A DNA stretch of 64,000 bases from Paraburkholderia sediminicola (lineage in GTDB: Bacteria; Pseudomonadota; Gammaproteobacteria; Burkholderiales; Burkholderiaceae): positions 248,001-312,000 of the forward strand of contig NZ_CADIKC010000008.1 in the NCBI RefSeq assembly GCF_902859805.1, read 5' to 3'. The notes beneath the pieces were generated by a model. The model was not told the DNA's origin. It ran no database searches and was given only the letters and a program-made list of their open reading frames with translations. Both the position numbers and the translations under genes were made by a program. The stretch's first letter is position 1. Every line of letters starts with the position of its first letter. Of this stretch, positions 43,840-52,201 are shown one piece after another.

Positions 43840-45030
43840 ATGCATTCATTCATCTCGAACCGGACACGCGGCGCGCAGACGCTCGCCGGTTTGACAATCG
43901 CCTTCGCGGCATGCGCCGCGCACGCCGCGGACTGGATCGTCTCGGGTAACGACGGCAAGTATCAACGCGTCGAGGGACGCGATACCTATCCGGCCAATCC
44001 TCAACCCGACACGCTCACGCTCCTCGACGCCAGCCATTTTCCGCCGCAGGTCAAAGTTCAGGTGGAGGTGGAGAACGGCATCCAGGGGCCGCCGCAGGCA
44101 GTCGCGATCACGCCGGACGCCGGCGTGGCGCTGGTCGGCGCGCCCACCCGCTACGATCAGGCCGCCGGCAAGTTACTGATGGATTCTTTTGTCCAGGTGG
44201 TCGATCTGCGGGCATCGCCGCCCGCCGTTAGCCGGCTCGATATCGGCAGCCACCCGCAGGGCATCGCCATCGACCGTAGCGGCAAGCTGGCGCTCGTTGC
44301 GTGCGTCGACGGCAGCGTGGTGGTGCTCAGCATCGACGGAAACCGCGTGACGCCGGTGGACACGCTGAAGATCGGCCAGAAGCGGCTGGCGGGCGTGAGC
44401 TTCACGCACGACGCGAAGCATGCGCTGGTTGCACTGCGCGACGAGCAAGGTGTCGCCGTGCTGGACATCGCGGACGGCCACGTCACCGATAGCGGCGTGC
44501 GCCTGTCGAGCGGCGTGGCACCCTATACCGTCGACGTTTCGAGCGACGGCAAATGGGCCGTCGTGAGCGACGTGGGCCTAGCCGGCCTCCCCGCCTATGC
44601 GGGCAAGCTCGCGGGCGACGCCGACGCCATCACGCTCATCGACGTATCGCACGAGCCGTTCCGCTCGATTCAACACTTCGCGGTGCCTTCGTTACCCGAA
44701 GGCGTAGCGATCTCGCCAGACGGCAAATGGATCGGCGTACAGGCCATGGACGGCTCGAACCTCACACCCGACAACCCCGGACGCCACGCGCGCGGCAAGG
44801 TTCTGCTTTTCGCGATCCGCAACGGCCAGGCCGTGAAGATGTCCGAGGCGCCGGGTGGAGAAGCTGCGCAAGGCATCGTGTTTACCGCTGACAGCAAGCA
44901 TCTGATCGTGCAGTTCAACGTCGAGAAGCAGCTCGCCATGTTCGCGGTGAACGGCGGCCATCTGCAGGACACCGGGCAGCGGATCGCGCTAACGGGTGGC
45001 CCTTCGTCGCTTCGTACGACCCCGCGCTGA
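43840..45030 (+). CDS. secreted beta-propeller (YncE/lactonase-like) protein
   Basis: 396 residues from ATG 43840, which follows GGAGA. A signal peptide ends near ACAAHAADW. The rest consists of repeated blades marked by PQAVAITPDAG, PQGIAIDRSGK, PYTVDVSSDGK and LPEGVAISPDGKW, a YVTN/YncE-type propeller. It is periplasmic or extracellular. Its role is not readable: such proteins bind ligands or DNA, or are lactonase-like. It is first in a plus-strand run with the AroE-like gene and the MHS transporter, under a LysR regulator. Confidence 0.85.
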   Translation: MHSFISNRTRGAQTLAGLTIAFAACAAHAADWIVSGNDGKYQRVEGRDTYPANPQPDTLTLLDASHFPPQVKVQVEVENGIQGPPQAVAITPDAGVALVGAPTRYDQAAGKLLMDSFVQVVDLRASPPAVSRLDIGSHPQGIAIDRSGKLALVACVDGSVVVLSIDGNRVTPVDTLKIGQKRLAGVSFTHDAKHALVALRDEQGVAVLDIADGHVTDSGVRLSSGVAPYTVDVSSDGKWAVVSDVGLAGLPAYAGKLAGDADAITLIDVSHEPFRSIQHFAVPSLPEGVAISPDGKWIGVQAMDGSNLTPDNPGRHARGKVLLFAIRNGQAVKMSEAPGGEAAQGIVFTADSKHLIVQFNVEKQLAMFAVNGGHLQDTGQRIALTGGPSSLRTTPR

Positions 45031-45063
45031 TCATCGTCAACTGAATACCAAGGGAAACAGTAC

Positions 45064-45888
45064 ATGCCTTTCATGCCTCACTCGATTCCGACGCTATGCG
45101 GCTCGCTCGCCGGCCAGCCCTTCACGTTCAACGTCAAGGTGCACAATGCGGCTTATCGGGCGTTGGGCGTCGACTACACCTTCGTGAGCTTCGGCGTGGA
45201 GGATATCGCCGGCGCGATAAACGCGATGCGCACGCTCGGCATTCGCGGCTTGAATGTGACGATGCCGCACAAACAGGCCGTGATTCCCTACCTCGACGCA
45301 CTCGACGAAACGGCGCGCGAAATCGGCGCCGTGAACACGATCGACAATCGCGACGGCCATCTGACCGGCTACAACACCGACTGCACGGGCGCGGTGCGCG
45401 CGCTCGAGGAAGTGACCGCGCTGCCGGGCCGCCGCATCGCGCTACTCGGCGCGGGCGGCGCAGCGCGCGCGATCGCCTGGGGTGTGCAACGCGCCGGCGC
45501 GGAGCTCACCGTGTTCAACCGCACGGCGTCGCGTGGAGAAGAACTGGCCCGCCACTTCGGTCTCGCTTTCGGCGGTGATCTGAATGATTTCGCTGCGGCC
45601 GGTTTTGACGGTGTGGTCAATGCGACGGCCGCCGGTTTCCGTGCGCCCGACGTCAATCCGCTGAAGCCCGAACAACTTGCGCCGCATCTGTTCGTGATGG
45701 ACGCAGCGTTTATCCCCGTGCGCACCAGACTGATTCGCGAAGCCGCTGAGCTCGGCTGCCGCGTTGTCGATGGCACGCGGATGCTGCTGCATCAATTCTG
45801 CGGCCAGATCGAACTGTACACAGGCAAACCCGCGCCGCTCGAGACGATGAGTACGGCTTTGCTCGACGAGATTGCGCGCGTGGGCTAG
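45064..45888 (+). CDS. shikimate dehydrogenase family protein with an altered substrate site
   Basis: 274 residues behind AAGGGA. The catalytic Lys-Asp pair is kept (MPHKQ and YNTDCTG), as is the NADP loop LLGAGGAARAIAW with FNRTAS. The shikimate-carboxylate motif SxS near residue 15 of standard AroE reads as Thr and Asn here (QPFTFNVKVHN). The enzyme should therefore act on a related hydroxy acid such as quinate, or on something else, rather than serve the biosynthetic pathway. It is placed between a secreted beta-propeller gene and an MHS transporter of the shikimate-permease family, which supports uptake and oxidation of a cyclitol-type acid. Confidence 0.88.
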   Translation: MPFMPHSIPTLCGSLAGQPFTFNVKVHNAAYRALGVDYTFVSFGVEDIAGAINAMRTLGIRGLNVTMPHKQAVIPYLDALDETAREIGAVNTIDNRDGHLTGYNTDCTGAVRALEEVTALPGRRIALLGAGGAARAIAWGVQRAGAELTVFNRTASRGEELARHFGLAFGGDLNDFAAAGFDGVVNATAAGFRAPDVNPLKPEQLAPHLFVMDAAFIPVRTRLIREAAELGCRVVDGTRMLLHQFCGQIELYTGKPAPLETMSTALLDEIARVG

Positions 45889-45950
45889 AGGACCGTTCGG
45901 GTCACGAGTGAAGCGACCCGAATGGCATCCCGATTGGAGGAGACGACAAG

Positions 45951-47384
45951 ATGAAACATCAGCACACCGTTGCGACGGACCCGCGCGACACGGGTCATAC
46001 CGCCGGCGCCGGCAAGCACGAAGTCACGAACGCCGACCTGTATCGCGCCGCGTGGGCGGCGTCGCTCGGCAGCGCGCTCGAATACTATGACTTCGCGCTA
46101 TACAACCTCGCCTCGGCGCTGATCTTCGGGCCGCTCTTCTTTCCGTCGAGCACGCCGGCGATCGGACTGATCGCGAGCTTCGGCGCGTACTTTCTGGGCT
46201 TCGCCATCCGGCCGGTGGGCGGCATCATCTTCGGCACGCTCGGCGACCGTTATGGACGCAAGTTCGTCCTGATGGCGACGATCCTGCTGATGGGCATCGC
46301 AAGCACGCTCATCGGCTTTTTGCCCACCTATGCGTCCGCAGGCATCTGGGCGCCGATCCTGCTCGTAGGGTGCCGCCTGCTGCAGGGCCTGGGCGCCGGC
46401 GCTGAACAGGCAGGCGCTGCCGTGTTGATGGCCGAGTATGCGCCGGCCAAACGTCGCGGCTATTTCGCTGCGTTGCCGTTCATGGGCGTGCTGCTCGGCA
46501 CCGTGATGGCGGCAGCGATCTACTTCGCGCTGGTCCGCGTGGAGGATCTTTCGCAAAGCTGGCTGTGGCGTGTGCCGTTCCTGCTGAGCGCCGTGATCAT
46601 TGCGGTGGCGATCTGGATCCGGCTGAAGCTCAAGGAGTCGCCCTCGTTTGCCAAACTCGAAGCGCGCAGCGAGGTCAACGAAAATCCGTTGAGGCACCTC
46701 ATCCAGCATTCGAAGCCGACGCTTCTCAAGGTCATCGGCATGCGCATGGCCGAGAACGGCGGCTCGTCAATCTATCAGTCACTCGCAATCAGCTATATCG
46801 CGACCGCAACCGGCCTCAAAGGCCAGATCGGCCCGATCGCCCTGCTGCTCGCGGGCGCCTCGGGAGCGGTCATCATTCCGCTGGCGGGCATGGCGAGCGA
46901 CCGGTTCGGGCGCATCCCCGTCTATCGCGCCTTCGCTGTCTATCAATTGCTGCTGGCCTATCCAACCTGGTGGGTGCTGAGCCTCGGCAACGCAACGGCA
47001 AGCATTGCGATATTGTGCGTTGCGTTGGCCGGCGTCTGGGGCATGTTCGCGACGCAGGGCGCGCTGCTGCCGGAACTCTTCGGCGCGCAGCATCGCTATG
47101 CCGGCGTGGCGGTGGGACGCGAAGTATCGGCCGTCATCGCAGGCGGCGTGGCGCCGCTCGTCGGCGCATCCATGATCGCCTGGGCGACGCTGCACTGGGG
47201 TGGACACGAGGGCACGATTCTGGCGTGGATTCCGCTTGCCAGTTACGTCGCGATTCTCAGCCTGATCGGCGTGGTGACGACCTACTACACACCGGAAACA
47301 CGCGGGCGCGATCTCGACGATTTGCGCGACGCCGCTGACACGCCAATCAAGCCGGTCAACCGGCCGATTACTCAACATTCCTGA
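45951..47384 (+). CDS. MHS-family (metabolite:H+ symporter) MFS transporter
   Basis: 477 residues behind TTGGAGGAG. SALEYYDFALYNLASALIFGPLFFPS and GTLGDRYGRKFVLMATILLMGIASTLIGFLP are the hallmarks of the MHS group (ShiA, ProP, KgtP). Roughly twelve helices. With the AroE-like dehydrogenase just upstream (62-bp gap) a shikimate- or quinate-like substrate is a reasonable inference, but citrate, proline or ketoglutarate types share the fold. Confidence 0.92.
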   Translation: MKHQHTVATDPRDTGHTAGAGKHEVTNADLYRAAWAASLGSALEYYDFALYNLASALIFGPLFFPSSTPAIGLIASFGAYFLGFAIRPVGGIIFGTLGDRYGRKFVLMATILLMGIASTLIGFLPTYASAGIWAPILLVGCRLLQGLGAGAEQAGAAVLMAEYAPAKRRGYFAALPFMGVLLGTVMAAAIYFALVRVEDLSQSWLWRVPFLLSAVIIAVAIWIRLKLKESPSFAKLEARSEVNENPLRHLIQHSKPTLLKVIGMRMAENGGSSIYQSLAISYIATATGLKGQIGPIALLLAGASGAVIIPLAGMASDRFGRIPVYRAFAVYQLLLAYPTWWVLSLGNATASIAILCVALAGVWGMFATQGALLPELFGAQHRYAGVAVGREVSAVIAGGVAPLVGASMIAWATLHWGGHEGTILAWIPLASYVAILSLIGVVTTYYTPETRGRDLDDLRDAADTPIKPVNRPITQHS

Positions 47385-47396
47385 TCACAGCAATCA

Positions 47397-47419
47397 GATA
47401 AGCCCTCGCAGGGCTTATC
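47397..47419. terminator. bidirectional terminator between the MHS transporter and cytochrome c genes
   Basis: A perfect 10-bp stem GATAAGCCCT/AGGGCTTATC with a CGC loop. It lies 13 bp past the transporter stop codon and overlaps the stop codon of the convergent cytochrome gene. Confidence 0.75.
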
Positions 47420-48935
47420 GCGAAGACTGTGCCGTCAGACGACGGCTGCGCCGCTTGCCCCATAGAAACCCGATCGCCAGTATGGCGAGCACCGCAATGC
47501 CGGCGACCGGGAGAAACGGCTGCGCCCATGCGAGGAACGGCAATTGACCGCCCTTGCGCGCCACGGCGACGTCATTCGCCGAGACCGTCACGTTCGAATT
47601 GCCGAAGCGTTGCAGTACGTAGTTCGAGATCGCGGCAATCTGCTCGTCGGTCAGCGGCTGAACAAAGGAATCGTCACCGAAACCCGGCATCAACACGTGC
47701 TGATCGCCGACCTTGCGATCGACGCCGTGCAGGATCGCCGCGACCAGGTTCGACGGATTCAGACCACCGGTCGCCGTGTTATGGAAGAGCGAGGGATAGC
47801 TCTGGTCTGTGCTGCCGGCGCCATCCGGACGATGGCAACTCGCGCAGTAGCCGCTAAAAAGCGCAGCGCCGGAACGCGGCGCTTCGACGCTATTCTGGCT
47901 TGACGTGCCGCGCAGCGACGCTTCATCGCCGCCGCGCCCGGCGATGCCGAATGCCGGCCGGCTCTCGCCTGATGTCCGGATCGGCGCCGTGCTCTTCAGG
48001 TAGACCGCGATAGATTGCAGATCGGCGGCGGACAGAAACTGCAGACTGTTCTGTACCGCTTCGGCCATACCGCCGGCCGCCTGGTTCTTGCCGATTACGT
48101 GCCCTGTCTTCAGATAGTCGACGATTTCCGCATCGCTCCATGCACCGATTCCGCTTACCGGATCGGACGTAATGTTCGGTGCGAACCACGGACCGAGTTG
48201 CGCGCCGCTAAAGCCCCGGTCCAGGTCCTCGGCCATCAGCATATTGCGCGGCGTATGGCATGCGCTGCAATGCGCGAGCACGTTGGTCAGATAGGCGCCG
48301 CGATTCCATTCCACGCTCTTTTGCGGGTCCACTGCAAAGCGGCGGTCTTTCAGGAACAGCAGGTTCCAGACGATCATCGACTGCCGGATGCTGAATGGAA
48401 ACGGCAACGCGGTTTTCGACGGAACCTCGTCGACCGGCTCGACGCCCTTCATGAAGTAGGTGTAAAGGGCATGCACGTCCTGATCGGTCATGCCCGTGTA
48501 GGCGGTGTACGGCATCGCCGGATAGAGATGCGCGCCATCGGCTCGAACGCCCTCGCGCAACGCGCGGGCGAATTGCGCTTCGGTATAGTTGCCGATGCCC
48601 GCGCGTCTCGACGGCGTGATGTTGGTCGAATAGATCGTCCCCATCGGCGAGACGATGCCGTAACCACCCGCAAACTCACGGCCTTTGTCCGTGACCGTAT
48701 GGCAAGCCATGCAGTCCGACGCGATCGCCAGCAAACGACCCTGGCTAATGAGCGCTGCTTCAGTGTTCGGCGCGGGCGCGGACGTCACCGAATTGGCGAC
48801 CTGCTGTGCCATGGCCGTCGTGACGTGCGTGCTCACGGCACCCGCCAGACTCAACGCTGCGCACACGATCAGTGCGCGGCCATTCTTCGCCGCCGGGTCG
48901 AAACCATGATGAACGCTGAAAAATCGCTGATTCAT
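47415..48935 (-). CDS. triheme cytochrome c subunit of a membrane dehydrogenase
   Basis: 506 residues. A long N-terminus leads into a signal sequence (ALIVCAALSLAGAV...TTAMAQQ). Three heme c motifs are present: CMACHTV, CSACHTP and CASCHRP, as in the cytochrome subunit of gluconate, sorbitol and alcohol dehydrogenases. A C-terminal membrane helix (FLPVAGIAVLAILAIGFLWG) followed by Arg/Lys anchors it. It passes electrons from the FAD subunit to ubiquinone. It starts 1 bp after the stop of the GMC subunit gene, third in a three-gene operon. Confidence 0.93.
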   Translation of the reverse strand: MNQRFFSVHHGFDPAAKNGRALIVCAALSLAGAVSTHVTTAMAQQVANSVTSAPAPNTEAALISQGRLLAIASDCMACHTVTDKGREFAGGYGIVSPMGTIYSTNITPSRRAGIGNYTEAQFARALREGVRADGAHLYPAMPYTAYTGMTDQDVHALYTYFMKGVEPVDEVPSKTALPFPFSIRQSMIVWNLLFLKDRRFAVDPQKSVEWNRGAYLTNVLAHCSACHTPRNMLMAEDLDRGFSGAQLGPWFAPNITSDPVSGIGAWSDAEIVDYLKTGHVIGKNQAAGGMAEAVQNSLQFLSAADLQSIAVYLKSTAPIRTSGESRPAFGIAGRGGDEASLRGTSSQNSVEAPRSGAALFSGYCASCHRPDGAGSTDQSYPSLFHNTATGGLNPSNLVAAILHGVDRKVGDQHVLMPGFGDDSFVQPLTDEQIAAISNYVLQRFGNSNVTVSANDVAVARKGGQLPFLAWAQPFLPVAGIAVLAILAIGFLWGKRRSRRLTAQSSR

Positions 48936-48936
48936 C

Positions 48937-50589
48937 TCAGGCCTGCCGCAAGGTCTTCTGGATCGAATCAGCCGCCTTGATGCCGAGCGCCACCATCGAC
49001 AACGTCGTGTTCACCACCGAGGCCGAGGCCATCGCGCCGCCGCCCGGCAACCACAGGTTCGCGTGATCGTGCGCGCGGCAGTCGCCATCGACCACCGAGT
49101 CTTTCGGATCGGAACCCATGATCGTGCCGCCCATGATGTGGTTGTTCGCGTTCAGGCTCGTGGTGATCTCGAACTCCACCGCGCCGAACAGCTTGCCGAT
49201 ATGTTCGAGTTGCGCATGCGCCGCGGTTGCGCCGTCGCGCACGTAGTCGCCGACGTCGTAATGGATGTCGGGACAGGCAAGTCCAAGCGGATCGCGCCGC
49301 GTCCTGCTCAACGTAAGACGGTTGTTCGGATCGGGCAACGGTTCGAGACTGATCGACAGATCGACACCGAAAATCGCGCGGCGGCGAATTTCGTCATCGA
49401 GTTCCTTGCCAACCAGCCCAAGCTTGAGCGCCTGATCGGTGGCCGGACCCACGCGCGAGATGTTATTCAGGATCATCTTGTTCGACGAATACTTCGAACG
49501 GAACGCACCGTCGCGCGGACCGACAATGCAACTGCTCTGCGCGGGCCCGCGGCCGAACCATAGCGGCTCGTTGGCGAGGAACGTGCAGTGAAAGCCCGAG
49601 TGATCCATCATGTTCCGCCCGACCTGGCCGGACGCGTTCGCAATCCCGTTCGGATTGCGTGCATTCGCGGCGAGCAGCAGCAGGCGCGGTGTCTCGATAC
49701 CGTTGCACGCGAGCACGAACGCACGTCCTTTGGCCTCGTGAGATTGACGCTTCGCGTCGTAGAAATGCACGGCGGTGACGTTGTTGTGTTCGTCGGTATC
49801 GATCTTGTAGACGACCGACTCCGCGAGCACCCTGGCGCCGTGATGTTCGGCGCTTTGCACGTGATGGATGCCGTTATACATTGCACCAATCGGACAGATC
49901 GGCTGGCAATTGTTGTTGCCGCAACAGGTCGGCCGGCCGTTCCAAGGCCGCGTGCTGCGCGCCTGCGGAATCGGAATCGAGCGATAGCCGTATGCATTGA
50001 CGACTTCGGCAAAGCGCGTGTCGCCGTATGCCCACGGCACCATATCCATCGGATAGGGACGGCTGCGTTCAGTCGGCGACTGACGCGACGGGTCGTTCGG
50101 ACCCGCAACGCCGAGTTCTTCTTCAGCGCGACAGTAGTAGGGTTCGAGGTCGTCGTAGGAAATCGGCCAATCGCGGCCGACACCGTAGGTCGACTTCATG
50201 CGGAAATCCACCGGTAGATGGCGCCAGCATGACGCGGCCCAGTGCCACGTGGTGCCGCCCACGGTGCGCAGGTAGCCTTGCTTGAAACTTCCTCCGCTAG
50301 GGCCGCTCAAGGCGACGTAATCGTTTGGCGGGAAATACAGCGGCGCGGGCGCGGCCTTCGCCTGCGGATAAAGACCTTGAAAATCCGAGCCGACCCGATT
50401 CGGGAACGGCATGTTGCGCCAATTCTCGACCGCGGTTGCACGCTCAATGCGCAAACCCGCCTCGAGAATCACAACCGAATACCCCTGGCGAACCAGTTGG
50501 TCGGCCATGAGCGCGCCGACCACGCCGGAACCGACGATGACCACGTCCGCGGCCACATCGCCATTGGCAGAAATAGTGGGCGTTCTCAT
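48937..50589 (-). CDS. GMC-family FAD dehydrogenase, large subunit
   Basis: 550 residues from ATG 50589. The ADP-binding motif DVVIVGSGVVGALMADQLVRQGYSVVILEAG begins near residue 14. GGTTWHWAASCWRH and the cysteine-rich CCGNNNCQPICPIGAMY stretch (possible FeS ligands, as seen in FAD-dependent sugar dehydrogenases) follow. The C-terminal NNHIMGGTIMGSDPKDSVVDGDCRAHDHANLWLPGGGAM contains the conserved His of GMC oxidoreductases. It oxidises an alcohol, sugar or sugar acid in the periplasm. The start is 2 bp after the stop of the small-subunit gene. Confidence 0.93.
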   Translation of the reverse strand: MRTPTISANGDVAADVVIVGSGVVGALMADQLVRQGYSVVILEAGLRIERATAVENWRNMPFPNRVGSDFQGLYPQAKAAPAPLYFPPNDYVALSGPSGGSFKQGYLRTVGGTTWHWAASCWRHLPVDFRMKSTYGVGRDWPISYDDLEPYYCRAEEELGVAGPNDPSRQSPTERSRPYPMDMVPWAYGDTRFAEVVNAYGYRSIPIPQARSTRPWNGRPTCCGNNNCQPICPIGAMYNGIHHVQSAEHHGARVLAESVVYKIDTDEHNNVTAVHFYDAKRQSHEAKGRAFVLACNGIETPRLLLLAANARNPNGIANASGQVGRNMMDHSGFHCTFLANEPLWFGRGPAQSSCIVGPRDGAFRSKYSSNKMILNNISRVGPATDQALKLGLVGKELDDEIRRRAIFGVDLSISLEPLPDPNNRLTLSRTRRDPLGLACPDIHYDVGDYVRDGATAAHAQLEHIGKLFGAVEFEITTSLNANNHIMGGTIMGSDPKDSVVDGDCRAHDHANLWLPGGGAMASASVVNTTLSMVALGIKAADSIQKTLRQA

Positions 50590-50591
50590 GG

Positions 50592-51185
50592 TCAGGCCTG
50601 CTTGTTCGTGACGGGCGCAGGGGCCGGTGCGAGACGCGCTTTGGCGGCCTCGGCGGGCGTGATGACGCCGGCAGCGGGCGGCGCTTTTGACCACCACAGC
50701 GGACCGTTCGAGCAGTACGTCGGCACAGTGAGGCCGTCGCTGACCGTGCTGTACATCAATGCGTCGTCGTAAGCAATCAACTGCGACTGGTTGCCGTGCG
50801 TGACGGTCCCTGTATACCAGCCCGCGACGATCGCCTGCACCGCGTCCTGCAGGCCCGCCCCACTCGCCCGCGCGAGTAACTGCTGCGGCGTCTGCCCTGC
50901 TTCCATCAGTCCCATCAGCCTGGCCGCACGGTCGGCGAAAGTGCTATCGCTCGCGACAAGCGCCGCGTATAAACGCTTGCCGACGACTGGATTCATCGAG
51001 CCGTGGCCGGTGAGCGCCTTGGATAGTGCAAGGAAGTCCGTCTCCCGGACTGAGGGCTGCGCGAACGCGGCGATGGGCGAGAGAAACGCAAGTTGCGCGG
51101 CGATGGCAAATGTCTTGAGCATCGTCCGGCGCGACACGCTATCGACCAACGCGTGATCAATCTCTTCGCCGGTCGCTCGGTTCAT
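50592..51185 (-). CDS. small (gamma) subunit of a membrane FAD dehydrogenase
   Basis: 197 residues from ATG 51185, or 205 from a TTG at 51209; neither has a strong ribosome site. SRRTMLKTFAIAAQLAFLSPIAAFAQ is a twin-arginine-like signal. The rest matches the sorbitol/fructose dehydrogenase small subunit: FLALSKALTGH, ASGAGLQDAVQAIVAGWYTGTV and DALMYSTVSDGLTVPTYCSNGPLWWSKAP. This subunit escorts the FAD subunit through the Tat pathway. The triple small-GMC-cytochrome order is standard. Confidence 0.9.
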   Translation of the reverse strand: MNRATGEEIDHALVDSVSRRTMLKTFAIAAQLAFLSPIAAFAQPSVRETDFLALSKALTGHGSMNPVVGKRLYAALVASDSTFADRAARLMGLMEAGQTPQQLLARASGAGLQDAVQAIVAGWYTGTVTHGNQSQLIAYDDALMYSTVSDGLTVPTYCSNGPLWWSKAPPAAGVITPAEAAKARLAPAPAPVTNKQA

Positions 51186-51785
51186 TGGCACCAGGTTCTT
51201 ATCGATCAATTTCGGCTCGCTCTCAGTCGACGGTTATCAGCGGACTATAGATGAGTCCGAAGTCCGGCCCGGCCCGGCCCAGCGCTACGCACAGCACAGC
51301 ACAGCATGAAAGGGCCAGCGGATATTAGACTGGAACCGATCCCATGAAGTGAACTCATTGCTCAAAACATCATTGTGCTTTTTGCAAAGATTGTCCAGAA
51401 GAGGATGAAACGGGAACCGTCAGATCAAACACCGGTTTGTCGCAGCAAGGTTTGTGGCCAAACCAGACGCTGGGCGATATAGGCAGTACAGCTTATGTTT
51501 CGGGTTCGTAGCGCCGCTGTGCAGCGCCATTCCCATGCCGAGCGTCTGGCGGGACAGGTAGTAGCCGGCGTGCCGCGCGTCCTTCGTCGTCTATCACCAA
51601 TGGCATATAGCCCGGCCTATGCCAGACACACATACTGCAATCAGCCTAAGCGTCTCTGTTACCTCGCCCGATCGCACTCACTCCGTTCCACGGAGCGACC
51701 CGCTTTCTCCCTGGACACGGCGCACATCGGCGCTTCGGTTCGGCGCAGTGGGTGCAGGCGCCGCCACTTCTAAAGGAGAGTCAAA
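51186..51785. other. 600-bp gap upstream of the dehydrogenase operon
   Basis: I see no supportable gene. The half nearest 51250 probably holds the dehydrogenase promoter (CTATAG is a -10 candidate on the minus strand, at 51245-51250). Short direct repeats of CGGCC and ACAGC lie near 51265-51306. The half nearest 51785 is the leader of the small secreted protein gene. Confidence 0.5.
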
Positions 51786-52052
51786 ATGAAGACAGCACTT
51801 CTACTGGTCAGCGGCATGCTCTGCGCGTGCTCATGGCAGGCAAACGCGCAAGACACTACCGCGCAACAGCCACCAACGGCAACCGAAATCATGAACAGTT
51901 CGCAAGGACCAGACATGTCGACCAACTCGATGTCGGGCGGCGCCGCGACTCAGCAGGGTAAAACCCGCGCCGATGTCTACCAGGACCTCGTGCGCTCGCA
52001 GCAGAACGGCGAGGCGGCGAGGCTCCAGCAGCTTTTCAAGGGAGGTCAATGA
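51786..52052 (+). CDS. small secreted protein (DUF4148-like)
   Basis: 88 residues after AAAGGAGAG. Signal peptide MKTALLLVSGMLCACSWQANAQ (Cys13 and Cys15 are inside the signal; no clear lipobox). The mature part ends with GKTRADVYQDLVRSQQNGEAARLQQLFKGG, a helix like the DUF4148 proteins common in Burkholderia, normally secreted and of unknown function. Convergent with the subtilase gene. Confidence 0.75.
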   Translation: MKTALLLVSGMLCACSWQANAQDTTAQQPPTATEIMNSSQGPDMSTNSMSGGAATQQGKTRADVYQDLVRSQQNGEAARLQQLFKGGQ

Positions 52053-52107
52053 TCGCTCGGTCCGCTCCGGAGACCGGCAGCGGACGCACGTGATGCAGTT
52101 GACCTAT

Positions 52108-52152
52108 GTGACGCTGGTGACGCTGGTGGCGCACGTTACGCACGTGACACGC
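52108..52152. repeat. five degenerate 9-bp tandem units
   Basis: GTGACGCTG twice, then GTGGCGCAC, GTTACGCAC and GTGACACGC in strict 9-bp register, between two convergent genes. No coding or known regulatory meaning can be assigned. Confidence 0.6.
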
Positions 52153-52189
52153 GACGAGGGCCGGGCAAACAAGACCCGGCACTCGTCGC
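52151..52189. terminator. long bidirectional hairpin
   Basis: GCGACGAG (52151-52158) pairs with CTCGTCGC (52182-52189), and GCCGGG with CCCGGC, separated by one mismatch; the loop is nine bases. It lies between the convergent DUF4148-like and subtilase genes. Confidence 0.7.
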
Positions 52190-52201
52190 GCTATGGCTTC
52201 G

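Noticed and set aside
51495..51773. 92-codon plus-strand frame before the DUF4148-like gene
   Set aside because: No ribosome site, no signal or domain, basic composition; kept as intergenic.
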